A stretch of DNA of 64,000 bases from Diplosphaera chodatii (Eukaryota; Chlorophyta; Trebouxiophyceae; Prasiolales; Stichococcaceae), in assembly GCA_032358165.1 (NCBI GenBank), contig JAALGY010000016.1:744001-808000 (forward strand), read 5' to 3'. Position 1 is the stretch's first letter. The number at the start of each line of letters is the position of its first letter. A model generated the notes under the pieces. The model did no database searches. It saw nothing but the letters and a program-made list of their open reading frames with translations, and was not told the origin of the DNA. The position numbers and the translations under genes were made by a program. Below are positions 35,301 to 47,700 of this stretch, in pieces.

Positions 35301-38070
35301 AGCCCGCAGGCGCCACACCACGCCGCGCTCGCCGACCAGGGGGCAGACGCCACAGGCCCAGGTACTGCACAGACCCACTTGTGTCCTGACGGCATTGGGC
35401 TCTAAAGATCTGCAGGTCCGGCAATGCTGCATGCATCAGATGTGTACCTACCAGCCATCTGGCACAGGATGCACTGGCTAGTTGTCTGGCTGCCGACCAT
35501 GCCAGACTGGCTGCAGGGGCGCCAGAGGTGGACATCGTCTTTGTGCACGGCATCCGCGGGGGCGCCTTCGCCACCTGGCGCCAGCTGGACGCTCCCGCGC
35601 CGGCGGCAGTGAAGGCGGGCGACGCAGCGGCCGTCGCCGCAGCTGCAGGCGCCCCGCCAGTGGTCAGCCCTGCAGCTGTGGGGGCAGCCGCAGACGGCAG
35701 CGACGGCGGCGACGGCAGTGGTGTTGGCAACAGCAGCAGTCACGGCACAGCAGAGCAAGAGGCAGGTGAGGAGCAGCAGCAGGACGGCGCTGGGCAGGAG
35801 GACTCGGCGGCTTCATCAGTTGGCAGTGGCGGCGGCAGGGAAGACCAGCAGCCGCAGGAGGCTACTGCGGCAGCAGGCAAGGTGGCAGTCAATCCTGCTG
35901 GCAGCACCGCTGGCAACGTTGCCACCGGCGACGATGCGGACCGCGATGGAGGCAGCATGTCAGCACCACAGCCGGATGCTGCACAAAAGGCGGCGATCAC
36001 ACGGGCGGCAGCAGCAACATTCTCAGCGGTAAAGTCGGCGGCCTCGGTGGCCATCCCGGTGGTCAACAGGCCGGCGCTGCCAGAGGACGAGGCTGCGGCC
36101 GATGCCGACATGAGCCGAGGGTGCGTCCTGTGCTTGGTACAGAGGCTTTTTAGCTTCGACTCTAGCCCAGACGCTTGGCACGTGCACTTGCCGGCAGCGC
36201 ATGCACCTCTGTGTGCCCACATCAAGGCATAGAAGAACTTGCCCAAATCATGCCGGCCGGACAAGTTCTCTGGGCTTGAAAATCTCACACTACTTTATGT
36301 CAAAGTTCACGAGTGCTGCTCAGTTCATGGTCACAGGGACTGCTGGCCGGCAGCGTGGCTGCAGCGAGACCTGCCCGGCGCGCGTTTGCTGACTGTCGAA
36401 TATGCGGCACCCGCCTCCAACTGGGAGGTGAGCAGCTCGTTCCTTGACATGACTTTGACATGCAGGGGGAAGCCACCCCTTCTTGCCGAAGTCTCCTCCC
36501 AAAGGTCAAGCATCAACACTTCTGAGCCCTGCGTAGCTTACAGCCTGCATCGCTTGTAGTGTCCTGCTGCCATCGTATCTGTGGGTGTCTGAGCTGACGG
36601 CCGAGCATGCGCTTTGCAGGGGGAGTCGCTGCCGATGCGGGGCACGATCGTGCAGCTGCAAGAGCGGCTGGTGGCGGCGGGCGTCGGTTACCGCCCCGTC
36701 ATCTTCGTGTGCCACAGGTGCTGCTGGCGGCTCTGCTTATGCAGACCTGTGCCATATGCTGCATCTCCCGCCGCCTGTGAAATAGCATCCTTTCTTTTCA
36801 GCAACCACCCTCCCCCAATCTGAAAGCAGGCCTGTTTGTCTACAGCAGATGGAAAGCACCAAGCCGACATGACCAGATGTTCATTTGCAGCCTGGGCGGG
36901 GTGCTGGCCAAGGAGCTGCTGGCAAGGGGACTGGATGCGGAGCCGGACTCAGTGGCGGGGCGAATCGCTGCCGCCACCACAGGGCTGGTCACCTACTCCA
37001 CCCCGCACGCCGGCAGCTGGCTGGCCGACTGGGGGTGGCGCCTGCGGTGCGGTGTTGTTCGATTAGCGGTTCAGGTTGTAGGGCGTAAGCTCTCGCCTCT
37101 CGTGCTGACGAGGCTCACAAGCTCCGGGGTATTGTGACCATGCGGTAGCGCTAGCTGTGCTGCTGCGGCAGCTGCGGCAGCATATGCAGCAGCTAGGCAT
37201 GCTCCTCAGACGCGCTGCCGTATGGTCCAATGCTCCCTGTTTTGCAGGTTGCATGACTATGCGTGTTCGTGCAGATTGCACGCGCCCATGCTTTAAAGGA
37301 GAATGGCTGGCTGGCTTGGGATATCCTGTTGATGCTGTGCTATTGCAGGTACCTAGGAGCCGCACCAGATCCGGTTGTCAGCCACCTGAAGCCTGGAGCG
37401 CATCTAGAGGTCAGCACTCACTAAACGCCGTCACTCGATGGTCATGCACTTAGGTGCACATCTCACGTACCTTGGCACAGTCAAGCCCGAAGTAGCACAG
37501 AGCCCGGTCGTCAATCGAGGGCTTAAGTAAGTTGCAGGCGGCAGACCTGCGATTCCCTGGCACTGCAGGGCACCAATGCAGCGCTGAGGGCCCGGGCGGA
37601 GGCGGGGCGCCTGGCGACGCTGAGCTTTGCGGAGGGGGTGCCCAGCCGTGTGACGGCGCTGCTGCCCCGCCTGATCGTGGTGCCCCCCGAGTCCGCGTAC
37701 CCCGGCTTCGGCGAGTTCGTGCCCCTGGGCGACCTGGACCACATCCAGGTGGGTGTGCAATCGAAATCTACTGCACACCAGCATTCAACCTATCCTTCGA
37801 CACCATTTTGACGACACTGGCATGCACATGGTTCGTGGTTGCCTAAATGGCCTTTCCGGTGCGGAGGATGCACCGCAACACCTGCAGTCCATGCGCTTTC
37901 GATTTCAGAGCAGCTATTTCGGACTGGGCATGATGGCGAGGTTGTACTTGCAGGCGTGCAAGCCGCCAGACAGGCAGCACCCGGCGTATGCGCGGCTGCG
38001 GGAGTTCCTGCTGCGCGAGGTGCAGCGGACGCGTGCTGAACACGAGCATGCAGGGCAGGCGGAGGCTTAA
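29304..38070 (+). CDS. SERAC1-like protein: ARM/HEAT-type repeats plus alpha/beta-hydrolase
   Basis: Twenty-two exons: 29304-29486, 29785-29893, 30120-30305, 30456-30482, 30538-30707, 30937-31121, 31667-31823, 32010-32142, 32441-32557, 32886-33051, 33208-33415, 34088-34282, 34427-34705, 34876-35075, 35216-35361, 35517-36120, 36337-36427, 36620-36717, 36891-37046, 37349-37409, 37569-37748, 37954-38070; about 1255 residues. Residues 17-36 form a membrane segment; Ala/Leu helical repeats follow. The hydrolase domain has VDIVFVHGIRGGAFATWR, CWPAAWL, VEYAAPASNW, the nucleophile elbow CHSLGG (Ser about 1085, codon split by an intron), TYSTPHAGSWLAD, VPPESAYPGFGEFVPLGDLD-H and a final KPPDRQHPAY. 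These match human SERAC1 in order. SERAC1 is a mitochondrial-contact protein in phosphatidylglycerol remodelling; that role here is inferred. Exon 4 (27 bases) was chosen to keep phase and is uncertain. The intron after 33051 uses GC-AG. Confidence 0.88.
31252..31307 (+). repeat. Decayed copy of a SERAC1-like exon end
   Basis: About 55 bases resembling 31072-31127, the 3' end of exon 6 with its donor site (GCCCTGGAGCGGC...CTCATCAGGTG). It lies in the following intron. The copy has substitutions and lacks the good GTGAGT donor. Confidence 0.7.
32780..32870 (+). repeat. Upstream partial copy of SERAC1-like exon 10 with its acceptor
   Basis: About 91 bases (CAGATCTGGCCGCGGCGGAGG...) repeated at 32883-32973 with an offset of 103 and only a few differences. 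The second copy continues into a full exon and joins in phase; the first runs into unrelated sequence, so it is a decoy or an alternative acceptor. Confidence 0.85.
33621..33639 (+). repeat. Interstitial telomere-like repeat
   Basis: CTAAACCCTAAACCCTAAG, just over two CCCTAAA units, in the intron between SERAC1-like exons 11 and 12. Confidence 0.8.
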
Positions 38071-38631
38071 TGCAGAGGCTGGTCTGAATGAGTGGCCTCA
38101 GTTGATGGCAAACCCTTCAGTGGCATGAGGAGCTTTGAGGCGTGAGAAGCTTTGTGGTTTGGCAGTCAGCCAGTGGTGTGTTTCTGGGGTGGCATGAGCG
38201 CAAAGAGAGCGCACGCGTGGTAGGGCATAGGTCATGCTACGCTGCAGACTCAGTATGAAGGTCGGCAATGGGATCAGGCAGCTTGGACCGGCATGCTTAC
38301 AGCCATGCTAATTTTTAGGGTCGTGAACACACCTTCGTGCTCATGATAGTCAAAGCTGGCCCAGCCACCAGCAAGGCCTACCTATCATATGTTGGCACCG
38401 ATACCCACCGAGCACTGAATGATACCCCACAGGCACTGTTGTCTACCGTAGATGAACCAGATCCCCAAACCACCAGCATGTGTGTGCAGCCCAGCAAGGT
38501 GTGCTCACCGACGAACCCCGCTGACGATATGCCTGGCATTGAACAAGCAACAACCTCCTGGCTGACACGCTCAGCCTGCAGGGCGGCTGCTGCCACTGAA
38601 GCTGTCTCGCAAGTAATGACCGTGGCTGGTG
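38071..38631. other. Convergent 3' intergenic region
   Basis: About 560 bases between the SERAC1-like stop and the stop of the proline-rich gene. No exon supported. Confidence 0.45.
38297..38301 (-). terminator. Candidate poly(A) signal of the proline-rich gene
   Basis: TTACA on the top strand (TGTAA on the bottom), about 330 bases beyond the stop at 38632. Confidence 0.4.
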
Positions 38632-41600
38632 CTAGTGGCGCCAGAACACGTACAGCTGCGGGGCCGGGCTGTTGCCTGGGCTGCCGCTGGCGCTGGACAG
38701 CAGCCACAGCTTGCGGTAGCCCGCGTTGCACGCCGGATTCAGCTGCACCACCAGCCCATCCCCCCGCTTGTCCCGCAGGTCTGCAGGTGGCACAGAGTCA
38801 GCCTTTCACCTTGCATCTGGATGGTTGATCAACAGCGGACGACAGGAGTGGCCAGCACTGCGTGCTGCAAGTATTAGGCGGGCGCTGCCTCGGCTCAGAG
38901 CAGCACCGTCTGGCGGTGTACATAATCGTTGATGATGTCTTCTTCGTTTTGTGCGCATTGCGCTGCTTGGATTGCTCCCATTCTCTCCTCAACAGGTGCA
39001 TGCGCATCACAGATGCGCTGCCGGCACTGCCAGTGCAGCTAGTTAGCACACGCTGCCTCTTGTCTGAGTCATCTTGCAAGAGGAGCACAGGCTGAACACT
39101 CCACCTGTACGAAGTCGCTGAAGTAGCGTGCCTCTAACGCGCCGCCGGTCGGCTGCAGCGCTGTGGAGGCCGCCACATGCGCCAGGCGCTCCGCAGCAGG
39201 CACCTGCGCCCGGACCGCGGCAGCTAGTCTGAGTCAATAATCCCGCCCCTCTCATGTAGTAGCCGTGCCGCAAGGGGTGTCTCTGGAGCGTGCGCTCACG
39301 ATGCTAGCAACAGCTACATTGAGCGACAGATCAAAGTGCAACTGGCAGTTGGTCACAGTTGCGAAGTCACAGCGACGGGGTCTGTGGTGGACAGTGCGGC
39401 TAGACACACCACCCAGTTTAGTGTCCCTCGGTCGACACATCGCCCACTGCACACGTTGACAGTGCCTTGCCGCACGCAGGCAGCCTTGTGAGTGTTGCAC
39501 GAAAGGATAGGCACCTGGTCCAGGGGGAACTTGGCGGTTACGGCCAGGTTGCGTGGCAGCGTGTGCACCTCCACCCCGGGGCCCAGCAGCCGCACGTGCC
39601 CCACCGCATGGTCCCCCTCCAGCTTGCCCTGTGGCGATAGCAGCGGTAGGGGTTCAATGGTGCAGAGGGTGTGGTGCGGGTGTGCGATGCCACACTGCCA
39701 AGCACTGCAGTGCACCTAGTTGATGGCTTTGGATCCCACACCAGTGCTACATGAGGTTGCACAGCAGACGGCACTGGAACTCACTGAGCCTTAGACTGGG
39801 ACGATATGGCACACTGCTGCAGTGTTGCATAATCTGACTCCTCACACATACTGTGGCATGCTCACCTGCCAGCAGGGCAGCGCGATGCCGATGAGGGAGG
39901 TGCCGCGGGGACAGAGCACCGGCTCGCCGATGAGGCGCCCGGCGGCGGCCCCAGGCGCCGTCACCCACCTGCCCAGGCGGAGCAGTGAGCTGCCTGAGAT
40001 GAGGTATGACCAGGAACTGTGCAGAGTAACAAGATTGTGAAGGGGTATGATGGCATCCTCCTCGGCCGCCGGTGTTTATGCACAAGGCCTGGTGGTACTT
40101 CACGGCTGGGTGTTGTGATGCAGCTCAGGCATGGCGGCGCGGCTGCAGCCGCTGCACACGGGCGCCTCCGCTGCTAACGAGCGCTGGTGTGAAGCAGGGC
40201 TCACCAGTGCCAGGCGGCGTCGGCAGCGCCGGCCGCGGTGCCGGTCGCCACGCCGTTTGGCCCCAGCCGCCGCGCGATCGCCGCCAGCTCGGCGGCGTCC
40301 CGGGAAGTGGTGGTCGGGCTGAATGCCACCCGCACCGCGCCACGGCGGTTGACCTGCGGGAATCACCCGCAAACAACTCAGCAGTGAACGGTGCAAGACT
40401 GAGTGTGCAGCAGAAGGGCCTGCAATGGAAGAGACGAGGTGGCTACCATGTTCTGGCAGGGTCTTGCAACCCTGAGGCAATGGCAGAGGCCCTGTGACAC
40501 GCACGAGAGCAGAGCAGGCTCCATTGGCACAGCAGCTATGCTGCTCTTGACTCAGGAAGGTCAGGTGACACCGCCGGTCGGGGGCTGTGATGGTATGTTG
40601 CGGTGATTGCTGCTCACATTGAGGGCGTCCAGCTCGGCAGCCACCTCGGCCACGACCCGCGGCTCGCCAATCTCCAGCGCGGCGGTTGGCAGCCGCACCT
40701 GCGAGCATGCCCGAAAAGTATCAATCTGAAATCTTCCTATGATGTTACTGTACCACCTTGTAGAAAACCACCGACAAAATACTGCGGTTTGGCGCACGGT
40801 CGAACAGGTAGAGCTTGGACACAGAGGCACAGCATGGCCCTGAACGTCATGGACTGGTGTGCCACACATTGCAAAGGCAGGCTGTGGTCCCACACGATGG
40901 GGCCGTGTTGACATGACAAGTTACTACCTTTGAAAATCGGCCGGCCATGAGCAGGTGCACATCTGATGATGCTTCGACCCCAGTTTCGGTTACTAACGAA
41001 ATGCTCTGCCAGAAGGATCTGTCGTGCTAGAGCAACATAAGCCCAGCAAAGGCGGGCAGGATTCTGTACAAGCTGTCCGTCTGCTGTCCCTCCTCGTTCA
41101 ATGTGGTTACAATGACAAGTGTGTTATTCATCGCGCCGGCTCACCTTGAGCGGGTTAGGGCCCGCGATGTGCGCGCAGTCCACCAGGCAGGACAGCTCGT
41201 CCAGCCGCAGCTTGCGCGGCCCGTCGTCGTTCAAGCTGGCTGCGCCGCTGATGGCTGTGACGCCGCTGCGCGTCGTGCTGCCTGCTGCATGCAGTATTCA
41301 GCTGTCAGCATTGTCCTCACGCACTGGGGGGGTTCCGAAGCTGCATTGGCGCACAGGCCAACGCACCATGCAAGATGCGTATGAGGCTGACGATACAATG
41401 CATCGCGACGCCACGTAGCCCTGCCACCAATTGTGCACCGCATCCCCAGTGCCGGTTAGCAACCAGCCTGAATCTCTGGCAACAGCCCGCGCACCTCCGC
41501 GAGGCAGGGCGCTGCGGGTTTCCGCCCCGCGGGGTGGCGGCGGCAGCACAGCTGCAGGGAATATCAACACGCAGTGTACACATGTCGAGTGTGTGATGAG

Positions 41601-44104
41601 CCAGCGTGCAAACCTAGCAAAGTTGCTGGGTTTGTCGCCCTCTCATGGGACATTGGGAAGTGCAACCCGTCAGCACCAATACAATGTACTCCCACACACT
41701 AAAGTCACCACAGCCCGACTGACGCAGCCTGCACCTTGTCTGAGGGGCTCGGTGGGCAACACAGGGGGGCCGCCGGGCGCATACTCCTTGCTCCCCTCCC
41801 TGAAGCGCACTCGCTTGGGGCTCCGCTGCACGAGCACGTCTCAATGCTCAGGGCTCAGTTCCAAGTATCGACTGCTGGAAGTCTTTCCAGTCTCACCATT
41901 AGTATCTCCGGCACCGCAATTCGTTGTAAATGGTAGGCCTGCGATTGCAGCTCTGAAGCGTGACGGAAGAATTCTCTGAACATAAGGCAGCTCACCGATG
42001 TCGGCGGAAGGTCCCTGGCAGGGCTGCGCTTCTGCTGCGGCCGTCGTGTCTCACGCCCACCTTCGCCCCTGCCACTGCCTGCCTCGCCGCGACCACCTGA
42101 CCTGCTCCACGGCGGAGGCTTTTGCGCAGGCGCGGGCTCCTCCTCAGCACGTCCCGTTGAAGCTGACCGCCTGGCTGCTCCCGCGGATGCGCCTGCAGCT
42201 GTGTCCGACTTTGCCACACTGCTGTCCTGGGGTGCTGTCTCCTGAGGCTTGAATCGTATGACGACATGGCCTGCCTGCGTGCCGTCGTCAGGCTCTGCGC
42301 TGCCACCGACATGCTCGTGTCGTGTGGCACTGCCGCCTTCCCTACGGTTGGCATCTCCGCCAAGGTCCACTGCCTCTGCTGCTGTTGCAGCCGCCGCCGC
42401 TGTCTCCGCTGCCGCTGCCTCTGCTGGCCCCGTCGCCGCTGCATGCTCACCCTTCTGCACGACAGGGCCATCTTTGCCGGGCTGCGGCGGATCTGGCGGC
42501 ATTGGGGGTGGCGGCGCCGATGGCTTGCCACCTGCTGCGGCTGCATCGTCAGCTGGGAGCGGCGGGTCAGCAGCTGGTCCTGCGCCTGCTGCAGCTGCGT
42601 CTGGCGGCGGCGGCAGCGGCGGCGGCGCTGCATCTGGAGGCGACTCCCCTGGCGGCAGCGGCGGTCTGTCCGAGGCCGCTTCCGTGGGCGGCAGCGGCGG
42701 CAGTGCCGCTGGCGGAGTGCCGTCCAGAGGCTGGGTGGGCAGTTCGGCGAGCAGCAGCGCGGGCAACGGCTGCATGGCGTCTGGCAACGGCGGCGGCTGC
42801 TGCGCTGAGGCTGCATCCGTCGCAGTTGCTGCAGTGTCTGCTGCTGCGTCTGCTGCTGTGTCTGTCGCCGTGTTCGCCTTGGAGCCGGCCTTGCCGCCAG
42901 CCTTGCTCCGCCGCCGGCGCTTGCGCTTCGACCTCGAGTCTGAGGGCTCGGACTGGCCCGCCTGCTGCTGGTCTGGCATCTGCTGTGGCGGCAGCGGCGG
43001 CGGCGGCGGCGGGGGCGGCGGCGGCGGCAGCTCCCCTGCTGCTGCTGCCGCCAGCGCCGCTTCCTCGGCCGCCGCCTGGTCCTCCGGATCCACCCGCTTC
43101 AGGGTGGGGTCCAGCGGGTCGTCCGGTATCAAAGGCGCAACCCGCCGACGCAAAATCTGCAGAGGTTGCAGGTTGCACCGGATGGGGACCGCAACTGCGT
43201 GCGCTCTACGTGCCACATCCTCCTGCATGCTCGGATCTCATTCTGCATGGCGCAAGCGCAGGCAGTACCTGCATCTCAGTCGCGCTCCAGGACGGGTGCT
43301 GTGCTTTCTCGCTGTGGAACGTGTAGTTCTGAAACTTCTGCGAGGCCAGCATGGCGCCTGCGTGGCCAACATGCACATACTTTCAGGTTGAAATTTGGCC
43401 TTGCCTGCTCTGCTTCTGCAATCGCTACAAGGAATCACAGTGCAGCGCAGGGGCATGGCAGCACGAAAAGGTCAATCCGCACCCTCAGCGGTCGCAAAGC
43501 GCAGCACGACCAGCACGTCCATCTGCTGCATGGGCCCCTCATCCTGCCAGCCGAAATGCAGGACTCGGTGCTCGGCACGCTGGGATGCAGTTGAAGCCTG
43601 ACATGCCTTCGCAATGTCACAGGCTCTGCGCACGGGTGCCTCCGCCAGCTCAGCCAACAGAAGATTCGTTGGTCAGCAGGCGGCCCAGCACCTGCATACC
43701 CACACCCTAAACCCTAACAACCTGCATGGTGGCGCAGAAGCCGCCCTGGAAACCCTCCACACCCGGCAGCACCAGCGGCTGGCGGCCGTGGGGCTGCGGA
43801 ATGGTGAGCGGCCCCCGCATCAGCGCCTCCACGTGGCTCCAGGACAGCCACCAGGGCACGGCGGTGACCTGCACACTCAGCATGTCCGTGCGCTGAAGAA
43901 ACCTGCGAAAGTCGGCATGCACACCTGTTCTGCGGCTTTGCAGGTGCATGATCCGCCTGAGAAAGGACCCAGATGGGACGGCGGATGCAGGTCAGCAAGG
44001 GATGGTGCACGCACGATCAGCTTGAAGGGGCCGATTAAGACGTCCTGGTTGCGGGGGACGGCCGCGCCATTCCCGACATGCTGCGCATACCCCGACATGA
44101 CTGC
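38632..44104 (-). CDS. Large protein with proline-rich central region, function unknown (5' incomplete)
   Basis: Thirteen exons read 44104-44015, 43892-43722, 43648-43483, 43357-43269, 43222-41996, 41825-41735, 41281-41145, 40698-40618, 40353-40205, 39968-39866, 39628-39515, 39203-39105, 38802-38632; all phases agree; 895 residues so far. The first ~170 residues are ordered and hydrophobic (PWWLSWSHVEALMRGPLTIP, HFGWQDEGPMQQMDVLVVLR). Exon 5 (409 codons) has LRRRVAPLIPDDPLDP, runs of 8-11 prolines, the basic KRKRRRRSK, and Ala/Pro/Glu low complexity. The last ~330 residues are again ordered (RGAVRVAFSPTTTSRDAAEL, EPVLCPRGTSLIGIALPCWQ, ending QLYVFWRH). The basic cluster could be a nuclear signal. 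No family recognised. The true start lies upstream of 44104 in exons I could not fix. Confidence 0.72.
43702..43718 (+). repeat. Interstitial telomere-like repeat
   Basis: ACCCTAAACCCTAACA type sequence, about two units, inside the 73-base intron between exons 2 and 3 of the proline-rich gene. Confidence 0.75.
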
Positions 44105-44768
44105 CTGCACGAGACGGCCATCGGAACGCCGTGCGGATGTGAATAAAGCGAGTCGACATTCTGCACCAGAACAACCTGTGCAGCAGGTAGCATAGCACAG
44201 CTGTGGCGAGTGCATTGGCGCCATTGACCGCATGATTACCATGCTGATCACGGACGCTGCAGGTCCACGGCTTCGCAGCAGCGACGTCCTCCCTGACTCC
44301 TGTCCATAGATCAGTAGTTACAAGCTACATCTCGCTCGCAAACTTGCACAGGAGAATTGCATGCCATCCTGCTTTGCAGACAGTTTCCTCGTGGCAAGGC
44401 AGAAGCGAGCCGGTGTCAGGCACAGCGAGGGGTTGTAATTTGTCAAATGACGATTCCGGTCCATTGACGCTGATGCAGAGGTCAAACGCTGGTGCAACCT
44501 TGCCCGTACATCTCGTCGTGCAAGAGCAGGGGGCCTGCAACAACAGCGGGGGCCCAAGCGATGCCTGCACAGCAATTGCCGTCAGTTCTGCCCGTTGATC
44601 GACGTATACTGTTGTGCTCTGCAGCTGCATTTGCATCGTGCGGCCCCACAGCCGAGGGCTGGCGCAGCTCTAGATTACAGTGCAGCGTTGTGCTTCCCAG
44701 CAGACCATCAAGTATCACAATACATGTTCCACAGCCTGCTGGCGCATCAGACGTGATTAGCGGGAAAG
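44105..44768. promoter_or_regulatory. Divergent region: 5' end of proline-rich gene and eIF2A promoter
   Basis: About 660 bases between the first supported exon of the proline-rich gene (-) and the eIF2A start (+). A bottom-strand frame at 44636-44325 reads like protein and might contain the missing first exon, but its splice phase does not fit, so it is not annotated as coding. Confidence 0.35.
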
Positions 44769-47700
44769 ATGTCGCTCGAAGATCTCAAAATACTGGGTGA
44801 GGGCTAATTGCTCGCACGCAGTTCGCACACGGACCTGCTGCGACACATGCATTGCGGTGCCGCCATACACCTTCATGCTTGCATATTGCATGATCAGTGA
44901 TGATGACAATCAAGCAGCAACGTGTGGTCGCAATGCAGCGAGGCAGCCAGACACGGCGTCCGTGTTCCAGGGCATACCCGACATTGCAGCGAGCAGCAAC
45001 TTCACCAGGTGGGCGCCTGCAGCAGACTTCTGAAGCGATGGAGCTCACGTATCGCCCGTTGCATAATATATATTGCAATGGGCAGTCCAAGAGGCATACA
45101 TACCTGACATTGCTGACCTGTGGGCAGCATGCGCTTGGCGGCTGACTCTTAGTATCCGTCACCTGTCAACGCAAGACAGTGGTTGCAGCAGGCATTATCT
45201 GTTTTGCACCGCAGCGTGCCCCTGAACAAGGTGGAGTTCAGCCCCAATGGCAAGCGCTTTGCGGGACTGACCATCGTGGGCATCACCATCTATGACAGTG
45301 ACACACTGGAGAAGGCAAGAGCTGCGGCCTGCTGCTGCATGTGCAATGAATGCTGCAGATCTGGTTGACATGTTGACATCCGCATGGGCAATGCGGGATT
45401 CAGACACTGCCATGTGCCGAAGGCAACCACGGCCATAGGCTGCAGGCATGGAGCATCTGACAGGCGGCGCAAGGGTTGCAGTGTGTCATATCAGCGGTCG
45501 TACCAGCTGTCAGGTTAGATCCTGCAACTGGGTGTGTTGACTGCATAGTCCTGTAACACGCAGGTGGGCGGGCTGGACATCCAGCACTGCATCGCGCTGG
45601 CGTGGTCGCCGCGGGGCGGCATCATGCAGACCTTCGAGCGGCCCGACCGGGAGAAGGGCAACCAGCACAAAAACCTGAAGGTGGGTGGAGAAACACTTGG
45701 CCCACAAGACATGTCCCGGCTCGACTTGTCCATCAGTACGTATTACATGCTTCATACGCTGATGGCCATTGTCCTGTCACTGTTACGTTGGAGCGAGTTG
45801 TTTCTGGTACAGGGCCCCAGAAAGGAGCGTCCACCAAGGATACGCATCTGCTCGTCAGCACATGCGTCTGCAGTTGCAAAACCTATTGGCTGGGTGCTGA
45901 CTCCATCACACTCTGTCTGCAGCTGTGGGACCTGGAGACAGGCGAGGTGCTGCTGCAGCTGTTCCAGAAGGCGTTCAACAGGGACACCTGGCCCGCCATC
46001 CAGCTGTCGGAGGACGAGGGGCTGGCGTTCCACGCGCAGCCCAACGCTGTGAACGTGTACAACCCTCGCGACTTTGCGGCAGGTGTGGCCCAGCGCCACA
46101 TCTGCACTATTGCCAGAAAATGGCTTGCAAGTCCTGCTGCCTCTGTGGCGGCCAATGCAGTGCCATTGCACACGGTGCACATGAGGGGAGCCTGCCATGT
46201 CCGCGAGGCATGTATGAGGGTCTGGTGCCCCTCAGCAGTACACAACAGACAGCAGCCCCAGGCCATGCTCTGTACTGCCATGCGCAGGCATCCTGCGGAA
46301 GCTGCATCTGAAGGGGCTGGGCGGCTTTGCGGTGGCGCCAGGGAGCGGCACCCACGTGGCCGCCTACGTCCCCGAGGCCAAGGGTACCCCAGGTACATCG
46401 TAGCCGTATGCATGATCACACTGCTCGCACACGACGACTCACATCCTGTGGCAGGCAACAGATGGACGTCTGCCCAGCCGTGCGTGATGCTTGGTGTAGT
46501 CGGACGAAGCACAGACTGCCATGTAGCCAGGTGCTGTCTGCCTGCTCTCGCTGCCAGTATCGCAATGAGGAACGAACACCTGCTGATCTGTTCGGCCGCA
46601 GGCTTCGTGGCGATCTACAACCATACGCAGCTGGTCAAGGGGGGCGACCCGCCGCAGCCGCTATGCCGTCGCAGCTTCTTCAAGGTGCGACACCACTGAT
46701 GTGGTGATCAATGTTGCTTGGCTGTGAGGACGTGCATGTCCAATACTGTACTGCCTTGCCTGCCTGCGGGGCAGAGGGAATGCTAGAGCTGTTCGATATG
46801 TCTGCTGCCTCAGATATATGCTGACAGCTGCTTGAGCTGCCCTGCTCATCTACAGGCCAGCAACGTGCGGCTGAGGTGGTCGGCAGGCGGCGGCGGGCTG
46901 CTGGCGGAGACCTCCTCGGACTCCGACAGCTCCAACCGCAGCTACTACGGCGAGACCAAGCTGCACTTCCTGTCGGTGGGCTTTCCCCTGCGTCCTGCAC
47001 TCTGCCTGGTAATTCCCCGGACGACATCAGTAATTACGGGGTAGCGATGCAGCTGCGACAGGAGATCCCAGGCTGAGGCGTGGGTTTCACCAGTATCAGT
47101 CCTGCAGCAAAGCACCCAAGGGCTGCCCAGGAAGATCGAGCGGCCTTGAACCATCCTTAGTGGCCCTCACCAATAAGACAATTGCAGCAGACTGAGCGTG
47201 CCACTCGAGACCAGCGTCATATAAAACGCAGGCGGAGAGAGGAGTGTCGGACTGCCTGGTGCCGCTGAAAGAGGGCCCAGTGCACGACAGCGTCTGGGCG
47301 CCCGATGGGTCCACCTTTGCTGTGGTTGCCGGCTTCATGCCGGCGCAGACGCTCATCTTCGACTCCAAGTAAGAAATGCTGAAGCCCCTCTTGCTCAAAA
47401 GGCCAATGTGGCCGGTATCGCTAGTGTATAGCGATGCTGTGTGGTTGTTACTGAACAGGCTTCTCATGCTGCAACTATCGGTTCGCGGTGAGGTCGCCAC
47501 TTGCTTGCACGTGAGTGCAAACAAGTTGCGATCTCATCGAGGAGCGATAGTTGCCCAGTACACCTGGGTGGTCCGTTCCAAACACCAACAATGAAGCAAA
47601 CCAACTTATGTGGCATGTTCCATTTGCACCATCTGCGTAAGACTGCCCTGCTGCAATGGGGAGTCGCCAGCCGTTGGCAGTGCTGCTTGTCAGCAACTAC

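Noticed and set aside
42249..43391. Open top-strand frames of 334-380 codons
   Set aside because: Antisense to the proline-rich exon; they consist of Ala/Ser/Gly or Leu/Pro runs created by the GC-rich repeats, and they conflict with a 13-exon bottom-strand model in which all phases agree.
43697..43727. A 30-base intron in the proline-rich gene formed by the telomere-like tract
   Set aside because: Too short for splicing; a 73-base intron (43649-43721) ending at CTGAG keeps phase and is preferred.
44325..44636. Bottom-strand frame as the first exon of the proline-rich gene
   Set aside because: Reads like protein but its possible donors do not match the phase needed at the 44104 acceptor.
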